Shown piece by piece: positions 14,720-22,342 of a stretch of DNA of 50,762 nt. The first letter of the stretch is position 1. Every line of letters starts with the position of its first letter. The stretch spans positions 1 through 50,762 of the forward strand of contig JAFSDS010000068.1 of assembly GCA_017436125.1 (NCBI GenBank), read 5' to 3'. A program made the translations under genes and the position numbers. The notes beneath the pieces are model-generated. The model saw nothing but the letters and a program-made list of their open reading frames with translations. It was not told the DNA's origin and did no database searches. This DNA is from Oscillospiraceae bacterium. GTDB taxonomy: Bacteria; Bacillota; Clostridia; Oscillospirales; Ruminococcaceae.

Positions 14720-15182
14720 ACAGTATTAACCTATAAATTTCAAGATCATCTGTTTTTCCTTCATAAGCAAAGCCGTTTTTTTCGGCAATATGTCTGCTTG
14801 CGGATTGATTTTCGTCACATTCGATAACAAGGCTTCTTATATCCAGAGTTTTTGAATATTCTATAAGCCTTTTTGTCAGTTCATCCGCAATTCCTTTTCC
14901 CCAGTAATTTCGGTTTAAAATCCATCCGATTTCACAATCATTGTTTTTGTAGCTGTGGAAAATCAGATGTCCTATTACTTTTCCTGTTTTCTTTAATTCA
15001 ACCGCATAAATCAGGGGCGGTTCGCAAAGACCTGCGGTTTTAATAAAATCGACCGTTTTTTCCATATCAAAAACCGGTTCAACATATTTCATAACTTCCT
15101 CATCTGAAAGCACTTCATATAAATCTTTCGCATCTTCCAAACGAAAATTTCGAATTATACATCTTTCTGTAAAAATTTTCAT
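14718..15182 (-). CDS. GNAT-family N-acetyltransferase, RimJ/RimL-like
   Basis: 154 residues, one complete GNAT domain. It transfers an acetyl group from acetyl-CoA to an amine; the acceptor is unknown. The N-terminus TERCIIRNFRLEDAKDLYEV and the segment IGHLIFHSYKNNDCEIGWIL are typical of the RimJ/RimL group. The acetyl-CoA pyrophosphate loop is the stretch NYWGKGIADELTKRLIEY (about 92-109), and SASRHIAEKNGFAYEG is the conserved C-terminal helix. The start ATG has GAGGGGA upstream. It lies just beyond the terminator of the 15228 gene and probably has its own promoter, which I could not place. Confidence 0.9.
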   Translation of the reverse strand: MKIFTERCIIRNFRLEDAKDLYEVLSDEEVMKYVEPVFDMEKTVDFIKTAGLCEPPLIYAVELKKTGKVIGHLIFHSYKNNDCEIGWILNRNYWGKGIADELTKRLIEYSKTLDIRSLVIECDENQSASRHIAEKNGFAYEGKTDDLEIYRLIL

Positions 15183-15196
15183 TTAAATCCCCTCTT

Positions 15197-15229
15197 AAAA
15201 AATCCCGCAGAAAACTGCGGGTTTTTTTT
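15197..15229 (-). terminator. Terminator of the DUF2284 operon
   Basis: CCCGCAG / CTGCGGG stem (15204-15221) with AAAA loop and a minus-strand T-run. Confidence 0.85.
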
Positions 15230-16037
15230 ATCTGTAATCGTCCATTTCAAAAGTGAAGGTTCCGACTTCGCCGAATTCGTCGTATTCGATTTCTTTTCCC
15301 GGAAGAACAAATCCCTTGCTGTGGGAAAGAGGAAGAACTTCAACCATTTCTCCCTTGTTTTCCATCCATTCAAGACGGCATACGATAATGCTGGTGCAGC
15401 AATAATAGATATCAACAATATCCGTTCTCATAGCAACATAATCCGCACCGTCATGGGAATAGCAAAGAGCCATGCAAAGTTCATCGCCCTCAAGAAGAGA
15501 TTTTATTTTTCGGATAAGTTTTTCGTCCTTATTTTCTTTAATAAGTTCGTTTTTTATAAATTTTGCAACGGAAAGATAATTTTCTTTTCCTTTTTCGGAA
15601 AATCCATCCTTTGCAAGAATGTCAAAAACCTGTGAATCCTCCGGAAATCCTTCCATAAGAAGCGCAAGAGGATTTTCCTCAACGGCCTTGCGATAGGTCA
15701 TAAGGCTTACGGTTTCGCCCTCTTTGATTTTTCCCTCAACAAAAGGAATTATGGGATCATAGCTGAAACGGATATAGTCTTCTCCGAAAAGCGGCGCTTC
15801 TTCAAAAAGCGTTTTTTCGTGATTATCAAGGCATTTTCCGCCATTGCGAACAACCCTGTAAAGTTCTGGAGCTTTAATCTCTTTCGATGCAGAAAACAGC
15901 GCTCCGGCTGTTTCCTCAAGAAGTTTATTTACATCTTCTTTGGAAAGATTTTCGCGTTTTTCAAGTTTTTCAAGCTTTTCTGAAAGTTCCTCGCTGTTAA
16001 ATCCGTTAAGTTTTTCAATGGCTTCTTCGTATTTCAT
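15228..16037 (-). CDS. Uncharacterised soluble protein
   Basis: 269 residues with no signal peptide or membrane segment. The N-terminal 50 residues are strongly helical and charged (LSEKLEKLEKRENLSKED), possibly a coiled coil. The rest is mixed, with some clustered Cys (YYCCTSIIVC near 215-224) and no motif I can name. The start ATG at 16037 has GAGG 8 nt upstream. It lies 7 bp after the DUF2284 gene and is very likely co-transcribed with it. Function unknown; the Cys cluster may be structural. Confidence 0.75.
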   Translation of the reverse strand: MKYEEAIEKLNGFNSEELSEKLEKLEKRENLSKEDVNKLLEETAGALFSASKEIKAPELYRVVRNGGKCLDNHEKTLFEEAPLFGEDYIRFSYDPIIPFVEGKIKEGETVSLMTYRKAVEENPLALLMEGFPEDSQVFDILAKDGFSEKGKENYLSVAKFIKNELIKENKDEKLIRKIKSLLEGDELCMALCYSHDGADYVAMRTDIVDIYYCCTSIIVCRLEWMENKGEMVEVLPLSHSKGFVLPGKEIEYDEFGEVGTFTFEMDDYR

Positions 16038-16044
16038 AAAAACC

Positions 16045-16650
16045 TCAATCGTTTATGATAATTTCTTCGGAATCGCTTAAAAGTCCAACGATAAAAAGAA
16101 AATATTCCGGGGCTTTTCCGTTTTCGATCCAAAGTATCTTTGTTCCGAAAATATCGTCGGCAGTTTTTACAAGATTTCCGCCGATGGCATCTATCGCCGG
16201 GCGGATATCATCTTCGTGGCGGCAGGGTTTTCCTTTTGGACGGGTACAGCGCTTGCATTTTGCGCAATGTCCGCCGTCAAGGGCAAAAGAACCCGGATTT
16301 GCTCTTTCAACGCCGAGTATCCATTTGCTTGCAAGAATGTAATTCTGGTGGCGGATGCCGAGAACAAGTTCATCTATCTGTTCTGCGGTCATTCCGTGCT
16401 CAACAAGGTCATCCTCAAGATACATTTTGAACGCAAAAAGGTGAAGATATTTATAATTGTTCCAATATTTTTCTTTAACGTCAAAAGCATAGGGCGGACA
16501 GCCCCATTTTGCGCCATAATTGGGACACATTTTGCAGCATTCGATAAAGCGTTCAACTTCGACAAATCCGTTTACATATTCCGCGGTAGTTATCTTTTTA
16601 TAATCACGCTCGATGCTTTTTATTCCTTTTGCTTTTCTGAAACGAACCAT
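16045..16650 (-). CDS. DUF2284 domain protein, predicted metal-binding
   Basis: 201 residues. Two cysteine clusters define the family: ECCKMCPNYGAKWGCPPY (about 36-53) and CAKCKRCTRPKGKPCRH (about 129-145), spaced like ligands of Fe-S clusters or zinc. DUF2284 proteins are predicted metal-binding proteins in anaerobes without a proven role. The start is the ATG at 16650, 6 nt after AAGGTGA; the GTG at 16659 overlaps that site and is rejected. It is the first gene of a two-gene unit with the 15228 gene. A redox or electron-transfer role would fit but is not shown. Confidence 0.88.
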   Translation of the reverse strand: MVRFRKAKGIKSIERDYKKITTAEYVNGFVEVERFIECCKMCPNYGAKWGCPPYAFDVKEKYWNNYKYLHLFAFKMYLEDDLVEHGMTAEQIDELVLGIRHQNYILASKWILGVERANPGSFALDGGHCAKCKRCTRPKGKPCRHEDDIRPAIDAIGGNLVKTADDIFGTKILWIENGKAPEYFLFIVGLLSDSEEIIIND

Positions 16651-16702
16651 TTTAATCACCTTTTATAAATAAACTACTGCTTATAATAACATAATAAGCC
16701 GT

Positions 16703-17203
16703 TTATTGCAAATCTTCCGCAAGTTTTTCCAAAATAACCCTGTATGCCGGAACATAAGTCTTTCTGTATTCATCGCTGTGGCTTACCATCTCACCGTTAT
16801 ATCCGGAAAGATATTCCGAAAGAGCATTTTGGGAAAAGGGTGTTCTTCCCTCTTCGGCAAGCTTTTTAAGAAGCTTTATTTTCGGTTCCAGCGGGGTTTT
16901 TCCACCGTAATTTGCGCTTTTTATAAAAACCTCACAAACTTTTTCCGGTAAAATGCCCATGGCTTTTGCTTTATGAAGATCAAGCCTTATATACCCTTCC
17001 CCTATCGGTTCAAAAATTTGAGCACCGTCATCCGCTTCGATGTTTTCCATCTCATTTCTGAGCATGCTCAAAGCAAAATCCTCATTTTTAACAAGATGTC
17101 CGCATCCGAATGCGCTTTGATAACAAAGTTTTACTGCGTCCTGCGGCATCATAAGGGGGTATTTTTCAAAATGGAAAAGAAGGATATTTTCAAATTCATC
17201 CAT
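16703..17203 (-). CDS. Uncharacterised protein
   Basis: 166 residues, cytoplasmic by composition. The segment KLCYQSAFGCGHLVKN and the later EGYIRLDLHKAKAMG look conserved in type (His, Gly and Arg at likely functional positions), and the C-terminal half is helical. I do not recognise a named family. The start ATG at 17203 has AGGAGGAG 6 nt upstream. It is 53 bp upstream of the DUF2284 gene on the same strand and could share its transcript, although the gap leaves room for a separate promoter. Confidence 0.75.
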   Translation of the reverse strand: MDEFENILLFHFEKYPLMMPQDAVKLCYQSAFGCGHLVKNEDFALSMLRNEMENIEADDGAQIFEPIGEGYIRLDLHKAKAMGILPEKVCEVFIKSANYGGKTPLEPKIKLLKKLAEEGRTPFSQNALSEYLSGYNGEMVSHSDEYRKTYVPAYRVILEKLAEDLQ

Positions 17204-17243
17204 ATTCCGTTCTCCTCCTAAATTAAAATTTACATTTCAAAAG

Positions 17244-17271
17244 TTGAATTTTATCATTTTGAAAGTATAAT
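17244..17271 (+). promoter_or_regulatory. Sigma-A promoter of the BrkB-type gene
   Basis: TTGAAT (17244-17249), 16 bp, TATAAT (17266-17271). A TTTCAAAA / TTTTGAAA inverted repeat surrounds the -35. Confidence 0.65.
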
Positions 17272-17318
17272 ATAATTATAATAACATAAAACCATTCTTT
17301 TAAACAAGGTGCTTTTTG

Positions 17319-18203
17319 ATGAACCATATTTTATCCGTAAAAGGAATTATCGGCATTACCGAAAAATATCTTAATATGAGGCTAAACCGTTCTGCGGCAG
17401 CTCTTTCATACTTTCTTATAATGACGCTTTTTCCCATGCTTATCTGCGTTCAGTGGATACTTGGCGTTTTCGGCGAAAATATTGTAACTTTCCTCGAAGA
17501 AATGTCTTCTATCATTCCTTCCGGCGTTCTTTCGATAATCGAAGATTACCTCGGCTATACAGGTTCACAGTCCAACGGACTTTTATTCATAGGCATCATC
17601 ACGGCTATATATACCGGTGCGGCGGCATTCAGGATGCTTTCCGATTCCCTTCGGGAAATTTTTGAAAGCCGCGGCGGAAGCGACGCTGCAAGATTTGCCT
17701 TCAGCTTTGTTTATGCCATAGCTTTTCTTGTTGCGGTATATCTTTTTGCGATAATCGTTCTTGCCGGAAGATGGCTTATAACCCTTCTTGAACCGGTTTT
17801 TGAAATGATAGATTCCATAGATCTTATTGATCTTGCTTATTTATGGAACTGGTTCCGCTTTGTAATACTTGATGTTCTTTCGGCCGGAATGCTTTATGTT
17901 ATATATTATTTCAGCGCATGGCGAAGCCCCTATCGGATGAAAATACTTCCCGGGGCAGTGATCGGATCCGTTCTTTTTACAGTTGTCAGCGGTGTTTTCT
18001 CCTGGTTCATAAGTTCTTCCGTAAGATATTCGACCATTTATGGATCCCTTGCCTCTGTTATCATTCTTATGCTTTGGCTTTATATTCTCAGCAATATCAT
18101 TTTCATAGGCGCACTTGTAAATAAAGAGTTGAGCGACCACCGAAACGACCCGAAAATGAAACTTCATACCGATATTCACAGTTTTATAAAAAAGAAACAG
18201 TAA
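17319..18203 (+). CDS. YihY/BrkB-family inner membrane protein
   Basis: 294 residues with six membrane helices, the normal plan of this family (once mislabelled ribonuclease BN). Typical stretches are RSAAALSYFLIMTLFPMLIC at the first helix, the conserved TAIYTGAAAFRMLSDSL, and near the end SVRYSTIYGSLASVIILMLW followed by GALVNKEL. The molecular role is not settled; transport has been suggested. The start is the ATG at 17319, 7 nt after AAGGTG; the TTG immediately before it is rejected. It is a single-gene unit with its own promoter and terminator. Confidence 0.92.
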   Translation: MNHILSVKGIIGITEKYLNMRLNRSAAALSYFLIMTLFPMLICVQWILGVFGENIVTFLEEMSSIIPSGVLSIIEDYLGYTGSQSNGLLFIGIITAIYTGAAAFRMLSDSLREIFESRGGSDAARFAFSFVYAIAFLVAVYLFAIIVLAGRWLITLLEPVFEMIDSIDLIDLAYLWNWFRFVILDVLSAGMLYVIYYFSAWRSPYRMKILPGAVIGSVLFTVVSGVFSWFISSSVRYSTIYGSLASVIILMLWLYILSNIIFIGALVNKELSDHRNDPKMKLHTDIHSFIKKKQ

Positions 18204-18232
18204 AAAAAGCTCCCGTTTACCGGGAGCTTTTA
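18203..18232. terminator. Bidirectional terminator
   Basis: AAAGCTCCCG / CGGGAGCTTT with a 5-nt loop that contains the stop codon of the convergent MerR-like gene. Confidence 0.85.
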
Positions 18233-18657
18233 TAATATTTGTCAATAAGTCCGAAAACGTCCTTCGGTTTTCCTCTGAGAATAACCCTTGGCGTTTTGTA
18301 TAATCCGTCAAGGCTGAAATTTATGTCTTTATATTCCCCATTGCTTATACTATAACAGAAAAATTCAGAAGTAGCTTTAATATCAGCACCCGGCATATCA
18401 AGGATAACGCAGGTTTCTTCTTCCTTTTTACTGTCATTAAGCATAAAATCATAAACAACGCTGTTATTCTTTGCAACGATACTTGGACGCACCGCAGGAT
18501 TTTTAATAAAAGAATCCACTTCTTCCGGGGTAAAATGCCACATTCCGTTTATCTTTTCCCCTTTCAGTATTCCGGAAGCGATATAATTGCGGATAGTGCG
18601 GTCGGTAAGACCGGTTATAAGAGTCAGATGGCTTATAAGATAAAGTTTTTCTTCCAT
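18217..18657 (-). CDS. MerR-like helix-turn-helix regulator
   Basis: 146 residues. The N-terminal 70 residues form a MerR-type winged helix (LITGLTDRTIRNYIASGI then KINGMWHFTPEEVDSFI). The C-terminal part (about 75-146) is not a known effector domain to me; it has a beta-rich pattern with CVILDMPGADIKATSEFFC. The start is the ATG at 18657 with AGGAG upstream; an ATG at 18795 gives 46 extra residues with no site and would overlap the promoter. It is divergent from an XRE gene, so the two probably share an operator region. The last codons and stop lie in the terminator hairpin. Confidence 0.83.
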   Translation of the reverse strand: MEEKLYLISHLTLITGLTDRTIRNYIASGILKGEKINGMWHFTPEEVDSFIKNPAVRPSIVAKNNSVVYDFMLNDSKKEEETCVILDMPGADIKATSEFFCYSISNGEYKDINFSLDGLYKTPRVILRGKPKDVFGLIDKYYKSSR

Positions 18658-18702
18658 TTTTGAAAACTCCTTTTTACAATTTATCCTGCAGGCTATGATT
18701 AA

Positions 18703-18731
18703 ATTATAATGCCCGCTCCGAAAGTTTTCAA
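18703..18731 (-). promoter_or_regulatory. Sigma-A promoter of the MerR-like gene
   Basis: Minus strand TTGAAA (18726-18731), 17 bp, TATAAT (18703-18708). Confidence 0.8.
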
Positions 18732-18758
18732 TTTGAAATAATGGGAGTTTTTCATAGA

Positions 18759-18800
18759 TGCAACCAATAGTTGACATGGGGTTGGTGGACTGCAACCGAT
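18759..18800. promoter_or_regulatory. Repeated CAACC half-sites between divergent regulators
   Basis: CAACC (18761-18765), GGTTG (18780-18784) and CAACC (18793-18797); the first and last lie in a 10-bp direct repeat TGCAACCRAT placed 32 bp apart. Candidate binding site for one of the two flanking regulators. Confidence 0.5.
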
Positions 18801-18810
18801 TTTATATGAT
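18782..18810 (+). promoter_or_regulatory. Candidate promoter of the XRE gene
   Basis: TTGGTG (18782-18787), 17 bp, TATGAT (18805-18810). A consensus TTGACA at 18771-18776 has no -10 at a usual distance. Confidence 0.5.
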
Positions 18811-18836
18811 AACATATCCTCACGGAGGTGATTTAT

Positions 18837-19508
18837 ATGACTCTTGGCGAAAGAATCGCAAAATTAAGAAACGAATGCGGGTATTCCCAGGAATATATCG
18901 CCGAACAGCTCGAAGTTTCCCGCCAGGCTGTTTCGAAATGGGAAAAGGACTTATCTTCCCCGGATACCGAAAACCTTATAAAACTTGCGGAAGTTCTTAA
19001 TACTTCCGTCCAGTTTCTTGCAACGGGAAAAGATTTTTATTTTCCGGAAGGAAAACCGCTTCCCGAAAAGAAAAAATTAAAAATCACAAAAGAAAATCTT
19101 CCGAAAATAATAAAAACCGTTGTTATCACAATAATAATCATTTTTGCTGCGGCGTATATCCTTTTTGGATTTTTTGCGCCGGTCATATATGATTCCGGTG
19201 CCTGTTCCGGCGGTTACCGTACTTTTCTTTTTGAGAAATATTCCGAACAACTTACGGAAAAATTCCTAACCAATCTTGAAAACAGCGGTGAACTGCACCC
19301 GGATTTTGTTTCCGCTGTTCCTTTTGGAGAAAGCATAGATATGACCGCATCAAAAGGAAATATATGGCTCACTTTTTCGATAATCTGCGAAACAAAATCC
19401 GGAAATGAATACGCTTATCGGGTAACATTCAAAGGAAAACGCATCTGGTACGATACTTATATCTGGACAACGGTTTCCATTGTCGGTTCCGATAATCCTT
19501 ATACTTGA
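18837..19508 (+). CDS. XRE-family regulator with membrane helix and extracytoplasmic domain
   Basis: 223 residues. Residues 1-60 form a Cro/CI helix-turn-helix (YSQEYIAEQLEVSRQAVSKW). After a Lys-rich linker comes one membrane helix (about 93-117, VVITIIIIFAAAYILFGFF), then about 105 residues that should be outside the cell, with CETKSGNEYAYRVTFKGKRI. This is the plan of a one-component membrane sensor-regulator. The start is the ATG at 18837, 6 nt after GGAGGTGA; the GTG at 18828 is within that site. It is divergent from the MerR-like gene and ends in its own terminator. Confidence 0.85.
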   Translation: MTLGERIAKLRNECGYSQEYIAEQLEVSRQAVSKWEKDLSSPDTENLIKLAEVLNTSVQFLATGKDFYFPEGKPLPEKKKLKITKENLPKIIKTVVITIIIIFAAAYILFGFFAPVIYDSGACSGGYRTFLFEKYSEQLTEKFLTNLENSGELHPDFVSAVPFGESIDMTASKGNIWLTFSIICETKSGNEYAYRVTFKGKRIWYDTYIWTTVSIVGSDNPYT

Positions 19509-19517
19509 TGAAAAGCA

Positions 19518-19550
19518 AAAAAATCCCTCCGGTTTTTCCGGAGGGATTTT
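19518..19550. terminator. Bidirectional terminator
   Basis: AAAATCCCTCCGG / CCGGAGGGATTTT with a short T loop, between the convergent XRE gene and the patB operon. Confidence 0.9.
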
Positions 19551-19553
19551 AAT

Positions 19554-20726
19554 TTAAAGCTCTTTTTTCGCTTTATAAATTCTTTCGAGTGTTGCTTCAA
19601 GAACTTTTTTCGGGCAGGCAATATTGATTCGCTCAAAGCCGATCCCGCCTTCTCCGAATACATAGCCTTCGTCAAAAATCGCCTGAGCTTTGTGTATCAT
19701 AAAATCCTCAAGCTCTTTTTCATTCATTCCCCATGCGCGGAAATCAAGCCACATGAGGTATGTTCCCTGAAGGCGGTGGACTTTTACTTCCGGCATATTT
19801 TCCGCAACAAATTTTTCAACAAGCTTTCTGTTTTCATCAAGGAAAGCCAAAAGTTCCTCAAGCCATTCTTCGCATTTATCGTATGCAAGCTCGCAGGCTT
19901 TGTATCCGAAAATATTGAGGGAAAAATATCCCCTCGCGGCGGTCATTTTGTTTCTGTATTCCTCGTTTGGAATAAAGATGTTGGAAGTCTGAAGTCCCGC
20001 AAGGTTAAAGGTTTTGCTGGGTGCTGTGCAAATTGCGCAGTTGTTGAGATACTTTTCCTCAAAAGTGCCCATGGAAACATGTTCAAATCCCGGCATGATA
20101 AGGTCAAAATGTATCTCGTCGGAGATGATGAAAACATTGTTTTCAAGGCAGATCTCGCAGAGCTTCAAAAGCTCCTCCTTTGTCCAGATGCGGCCAATGG
20201 GATTATGAGGGCTGCTGAGGATGCAGAGGGTTGTTTCCGGTCTTGCGGCTTTTTCGGCAAAATCCTCAAAGTCAATGGTATATTCCGTTCCGTTAAGAAT
20301 AAGTTCGCTTCCGAGAACGGTTCTTCCGTTGGCTTCAACGCTGGAATAGAAAGGATAATATACCGGAGTGAGCATGAGCACAGAATCGCCGTCTTTTGTA
20401 AATGCGCCAACCATTTCCTTGATTGCGGGAACAACGCCGGCAGTCATTACAAACCATTCCTTTTTCGGAGAAAAACCGTGGCGGCGTTCCATCCAGGAAA
20501 TTACGCTTTTATAATAATTTTCTGTTTCGCCGGTATAGCCGAGAATGGTCTTATCGAGATAATCTTTAAGGCCTTCGATAATTGCGGGCGGATTTTTAAG
20601 CTCCATATCCGCAACAGAAAGCGGAACTACCTCGTCGCCCGCTTCCGGAAGCTGGGCATACATGCCTTCCCATTTATGGGAACCTGTATTTCTTCTGTTA
20701 ACAAGGGTTTCAAAATCGTATTTCAT
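19554..20726 (-). CDS. patB: PLP-dependent aminotransferase/C-S lyase, MalY/PatB family
   Basis: 390 residues, fold-type I PLP enzyme. MalY/PatB proteins cleave cystathionine or cysteine S-conjugates, giving pyruvate, ammonia and a thiol. The features are PLSVADMELKNPP (about 35-47), SSPHNPIGR (171-179), ISDEIH (201-206) with the cofactor-binding Asp203, and SKTFNLAG, whose Lys238 should hold PLP. The group is distinguished from other class I/II aminotransferases by the N-terminal RRNTGSHKW stretch. The start ATG has AAGGAG upstream. It is the last gene of an operon with mrp and an HD hydrolase, 11 bp after the latter. Confidence 0.92.
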   Translation of the reverse strand: MKYDFETLVNRRNTGSHKWEGMYAQLPEAGDEVVPLSVADMELKNPPAIIEGLKDYLDKTILGYTGETENYYKSVISWMERRHGFSPKKEWFVMTAGVVPAIKEMVGAFTKDGDSVLMLTPVYYPFYSSVEANGRTVLGSELILNGTEYTIDFEDFAEKAARPETTLCILSSPHNPIGRIWTKEELLKLCEICLENNVFIISDEIHFDLIMPGFEHVSMGTFEEKYLNNCAICTAPSKTFNLAGLQTSNIFIPNEEYRNKMTAARGYFSLNIFGYKACELAYDKCEEWLEELLAFLDENRKLVEKFVAENMPEVKVHRLQGTYLMWLDFRAWGMNEKELEDFMIHKAQAIFDEGYVFGEGGIGFERINIACPKKVLEATLERIYKAKKEL

Positions 20727-20737
20727 CTTGCCGCTCC

Positions 20738-21316
20738 TTATTCCTCAATGCCTTCCATCTCTTTTTCAACAAAAGCCTCACAGGATTTCATGGCTTCAAG
20801 AGTTTTTTCAAGAAGCTCGCCAAGTTCCCAGCCAAGGCGCTCTGCGCCGAGTTTTATAACGTCGCGGCTGCATCCGGCTGCAAACTTTTTATCCTTGAAT
20901 TTTTTCTTTACACTGGAAACATCCATATCCATGCAGCTTTTTGAAGGACGCATTTTTGCCGCAGCCCAGATAAGACCGGTAAGCTCGTCCGCTGCATAAA
21001 GAACCTTTTCCATAAGATGTTCCGGCTCAACGTCGGAAGTCATGCCGTAGGCATGGCTGCAAACCGCATGGATGAATCTTTCATCAAAGCCGGCTTCGGA
21101 AAGAAGTTCCGGTGCTTTAATGCAATGTTCTTCCGGCCAGTTTTCAAAGTCAACGTCATGCAAAAGACCGACGGTTGCCCAAAAATCCGCTTCATCGCCA
21201 AAGCCGAGTTCGTTTGCATACCAGCGCATAACGCCTTCAACGGTATAGGCATGACGGATATGGAAAGCAACTTTATTATATTTTTTAAGGGTTTCAACAG
21301 CAAGCTCTCTGTTCAT
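20738..21316 (-). CDS. HD-domain hydrolase
   Basis: 192 residues with an HD metal site: His22 (in HIRHAY), His53-Asp54 (GLLHDVD), further His residues near 64, 84 and 88, and Asp in YAADELTG near 109. It should hydrolyse a phosphate ester; the substrate is unknown. The start is the ATG at 21316, preceded by AAGGAGGA; an ATG at 21349 would overlap the end of mrp and lacks a site. Placement between mrp and patB, 16 and 11 bp from each, indicates co-transcription, but the joint role is not clear. Confidence 0.87.
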   Translation of the reverse strand: MNRELAVETLKKYNKVAFHIRHAYTVEGVMRWYANELGFGDEADFWATVGLLHDVDFENWPEEHCIKAPELLSEAGFDERFIHAVCSHAYGMTSDVEPEHLMEKVLYAADELTGLIWAAAKMRPSKSCMDMDVSSVKKKFKDKKFAAGCSRDVIKLGAERLGWELGELLEKTLEAMKSCEAFVEKEMEGIEE

Positions 21317-21332
21317 TTTGTCCTCCTTGGGG

Positions 21333-22160
21333 TCAGCCGAGTTTTTCAAGCGCCTCGGTTACGGGTTTGAGCCAGTCTTCGGTGCAATATTCGATATCGC
21401 CTGCGTCGCATTTTGCGGCAACGGTGGGATCCATGGGAATCTTTGCGGTTACGGGGATACCGTATTTTTCCGCTATCTCATCGATATGGCTTTCGCCGAA
21501 GATGTTATGAACTTTTCCGCAGTCCGGGCATTTGAATCCGGACATATTTTCAACAACCGCAAGAACGGGAATATCCATCATCCCGGCCATTTTTACGGCT
21601 TTTTCAACGATCATTCCAACAAGTTCCTGAGGGGAAGTTACAACAACGATTCCGTCAACAGGAAGGGACTGGAATACAGTAAGCGGAACATCGCCGGTGC
21701 CCGGAGGCATATCGACGAACATATAGTCAACGTCATTCCAAACAACATCCTGCCAGAATTGTTTTACTGTTCCGGCAATAACAGGTCCGCGCCATACAAC
21801 GGGCTCGGTTTCATCCTGAAGAAGAAGGTTTACGGACATAACTTCGATGCCGGTTTTGCTCATTTCCGGAATGATTCCGGCTGCGCTTCCGGTTGCTTTA
21901 TTGGTGATACCGAAAGCCTTGGGAATGGAAGGACCGGTAACGTCCGCATCGAGTACGGCGGTTTTATAGCCAAGACGCTGCATATTTGCGGCAAGAAGAG
22001 AGGTAACAAGGGATTTGCCAACGCCTCCTTTTCCGCTTACAACACCGATCACGTGTTTGATATCGGAAAATTCGTTCTGATCAACGAGAAAACTTTCGGG
22101 AGCCTGTCTTGAAGAACAGTTCTGTCCGCAGTGTTCACAATCATGATTGCATTCGCTCAT
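21333..22160 (-). CDS. mrp: Mrp/NBP35-family P-loop ATPase, iron-sulfur cluster carrier
   Basis: 275 residues. It carries and delivers [4Fe-4S] clusters to apoproteins in an ATP-dependent manner. The deviant Walker A SGKGGVGKS (42-50) has the signature lysine of the MinD/Mrp group. The N-terminus has four cysteines at 4, 8, 11 and 15, similar to the NBP35 ferredoxin-like extension, and CPDC (211-214) is the bridging-cluster motif. PPGTGD (about 152-157) and the VTSPQE stretch are conserved. The start ATG at 22160 has AAGGAG about 12 nt upstream, slightly far. It heads the operon mrp, HD hydrolase, patB. Confidence 0.95.
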   Translation of the reverse strand: MSECNHDCEHCGQNCSSRQAPESFLVDQNEFSDIKHVIGVVSGKGGVGKSLVTSLLAANMQRLGYKTAVLDADVTGPSIPKAFGITNKATGSAAGIIPEMSKTGIEVMSVNLLLQDETEPVVWRGPVIAGTVKQFWQDVVWNDVDYMFVDMPPGTGDVPLTVFQSLPVDGIVVVTSPQELVGMIVEKAVKMAGMMDIPVLAVVENMSGFKCPDCGKVHNIFGESHIDEIAEKYGIPVTAKIPMDPTVAAKCDAGDIEYCTEDWLKPVTEALEKLG

Positions 22161-22201
22161 TTTTGCAAAAATCTCCTTTTCTAATTTTTCAATACTTGAT
22201 T

Positions 22202-22230
22202 AGTATAACACTTTTTCAGCAGAAAGTTAA
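22202..22230 (-). promoter_or_regulatory. Promoter of the mrp operon
   Basis: Minus strand TTAACT (22225-22230), 17 bp, TATACT (22202-22207) with TGT extension. Confidence 0.7.
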
Positions 22231-22342
22231 CATATAAATATGTTATTTTTTAAATTTTAACATTTTTGCAAAATAGGGTCGCTTTTTGTCAAAAAGTGTG
22301 GTATAGTTCTTTTATGATTGATTTTTTAGGAGAGTGTTCAAA

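Noticed and set aside
18771-18776. Perfect TTGACA as -35 of the XRE gene
   Set aside because: No -10 lies 15 to 19 bp downstream; the usable -10 at 18805 fits TTGGTG at 18782 instead.
19692-20999. 435-codon plus-strand frame opposite the patB and HD genes
   Set aside because: Antisense shadow of two confidently assigned genes; no ribosome binding site and a Cys- and Phe-rich product.
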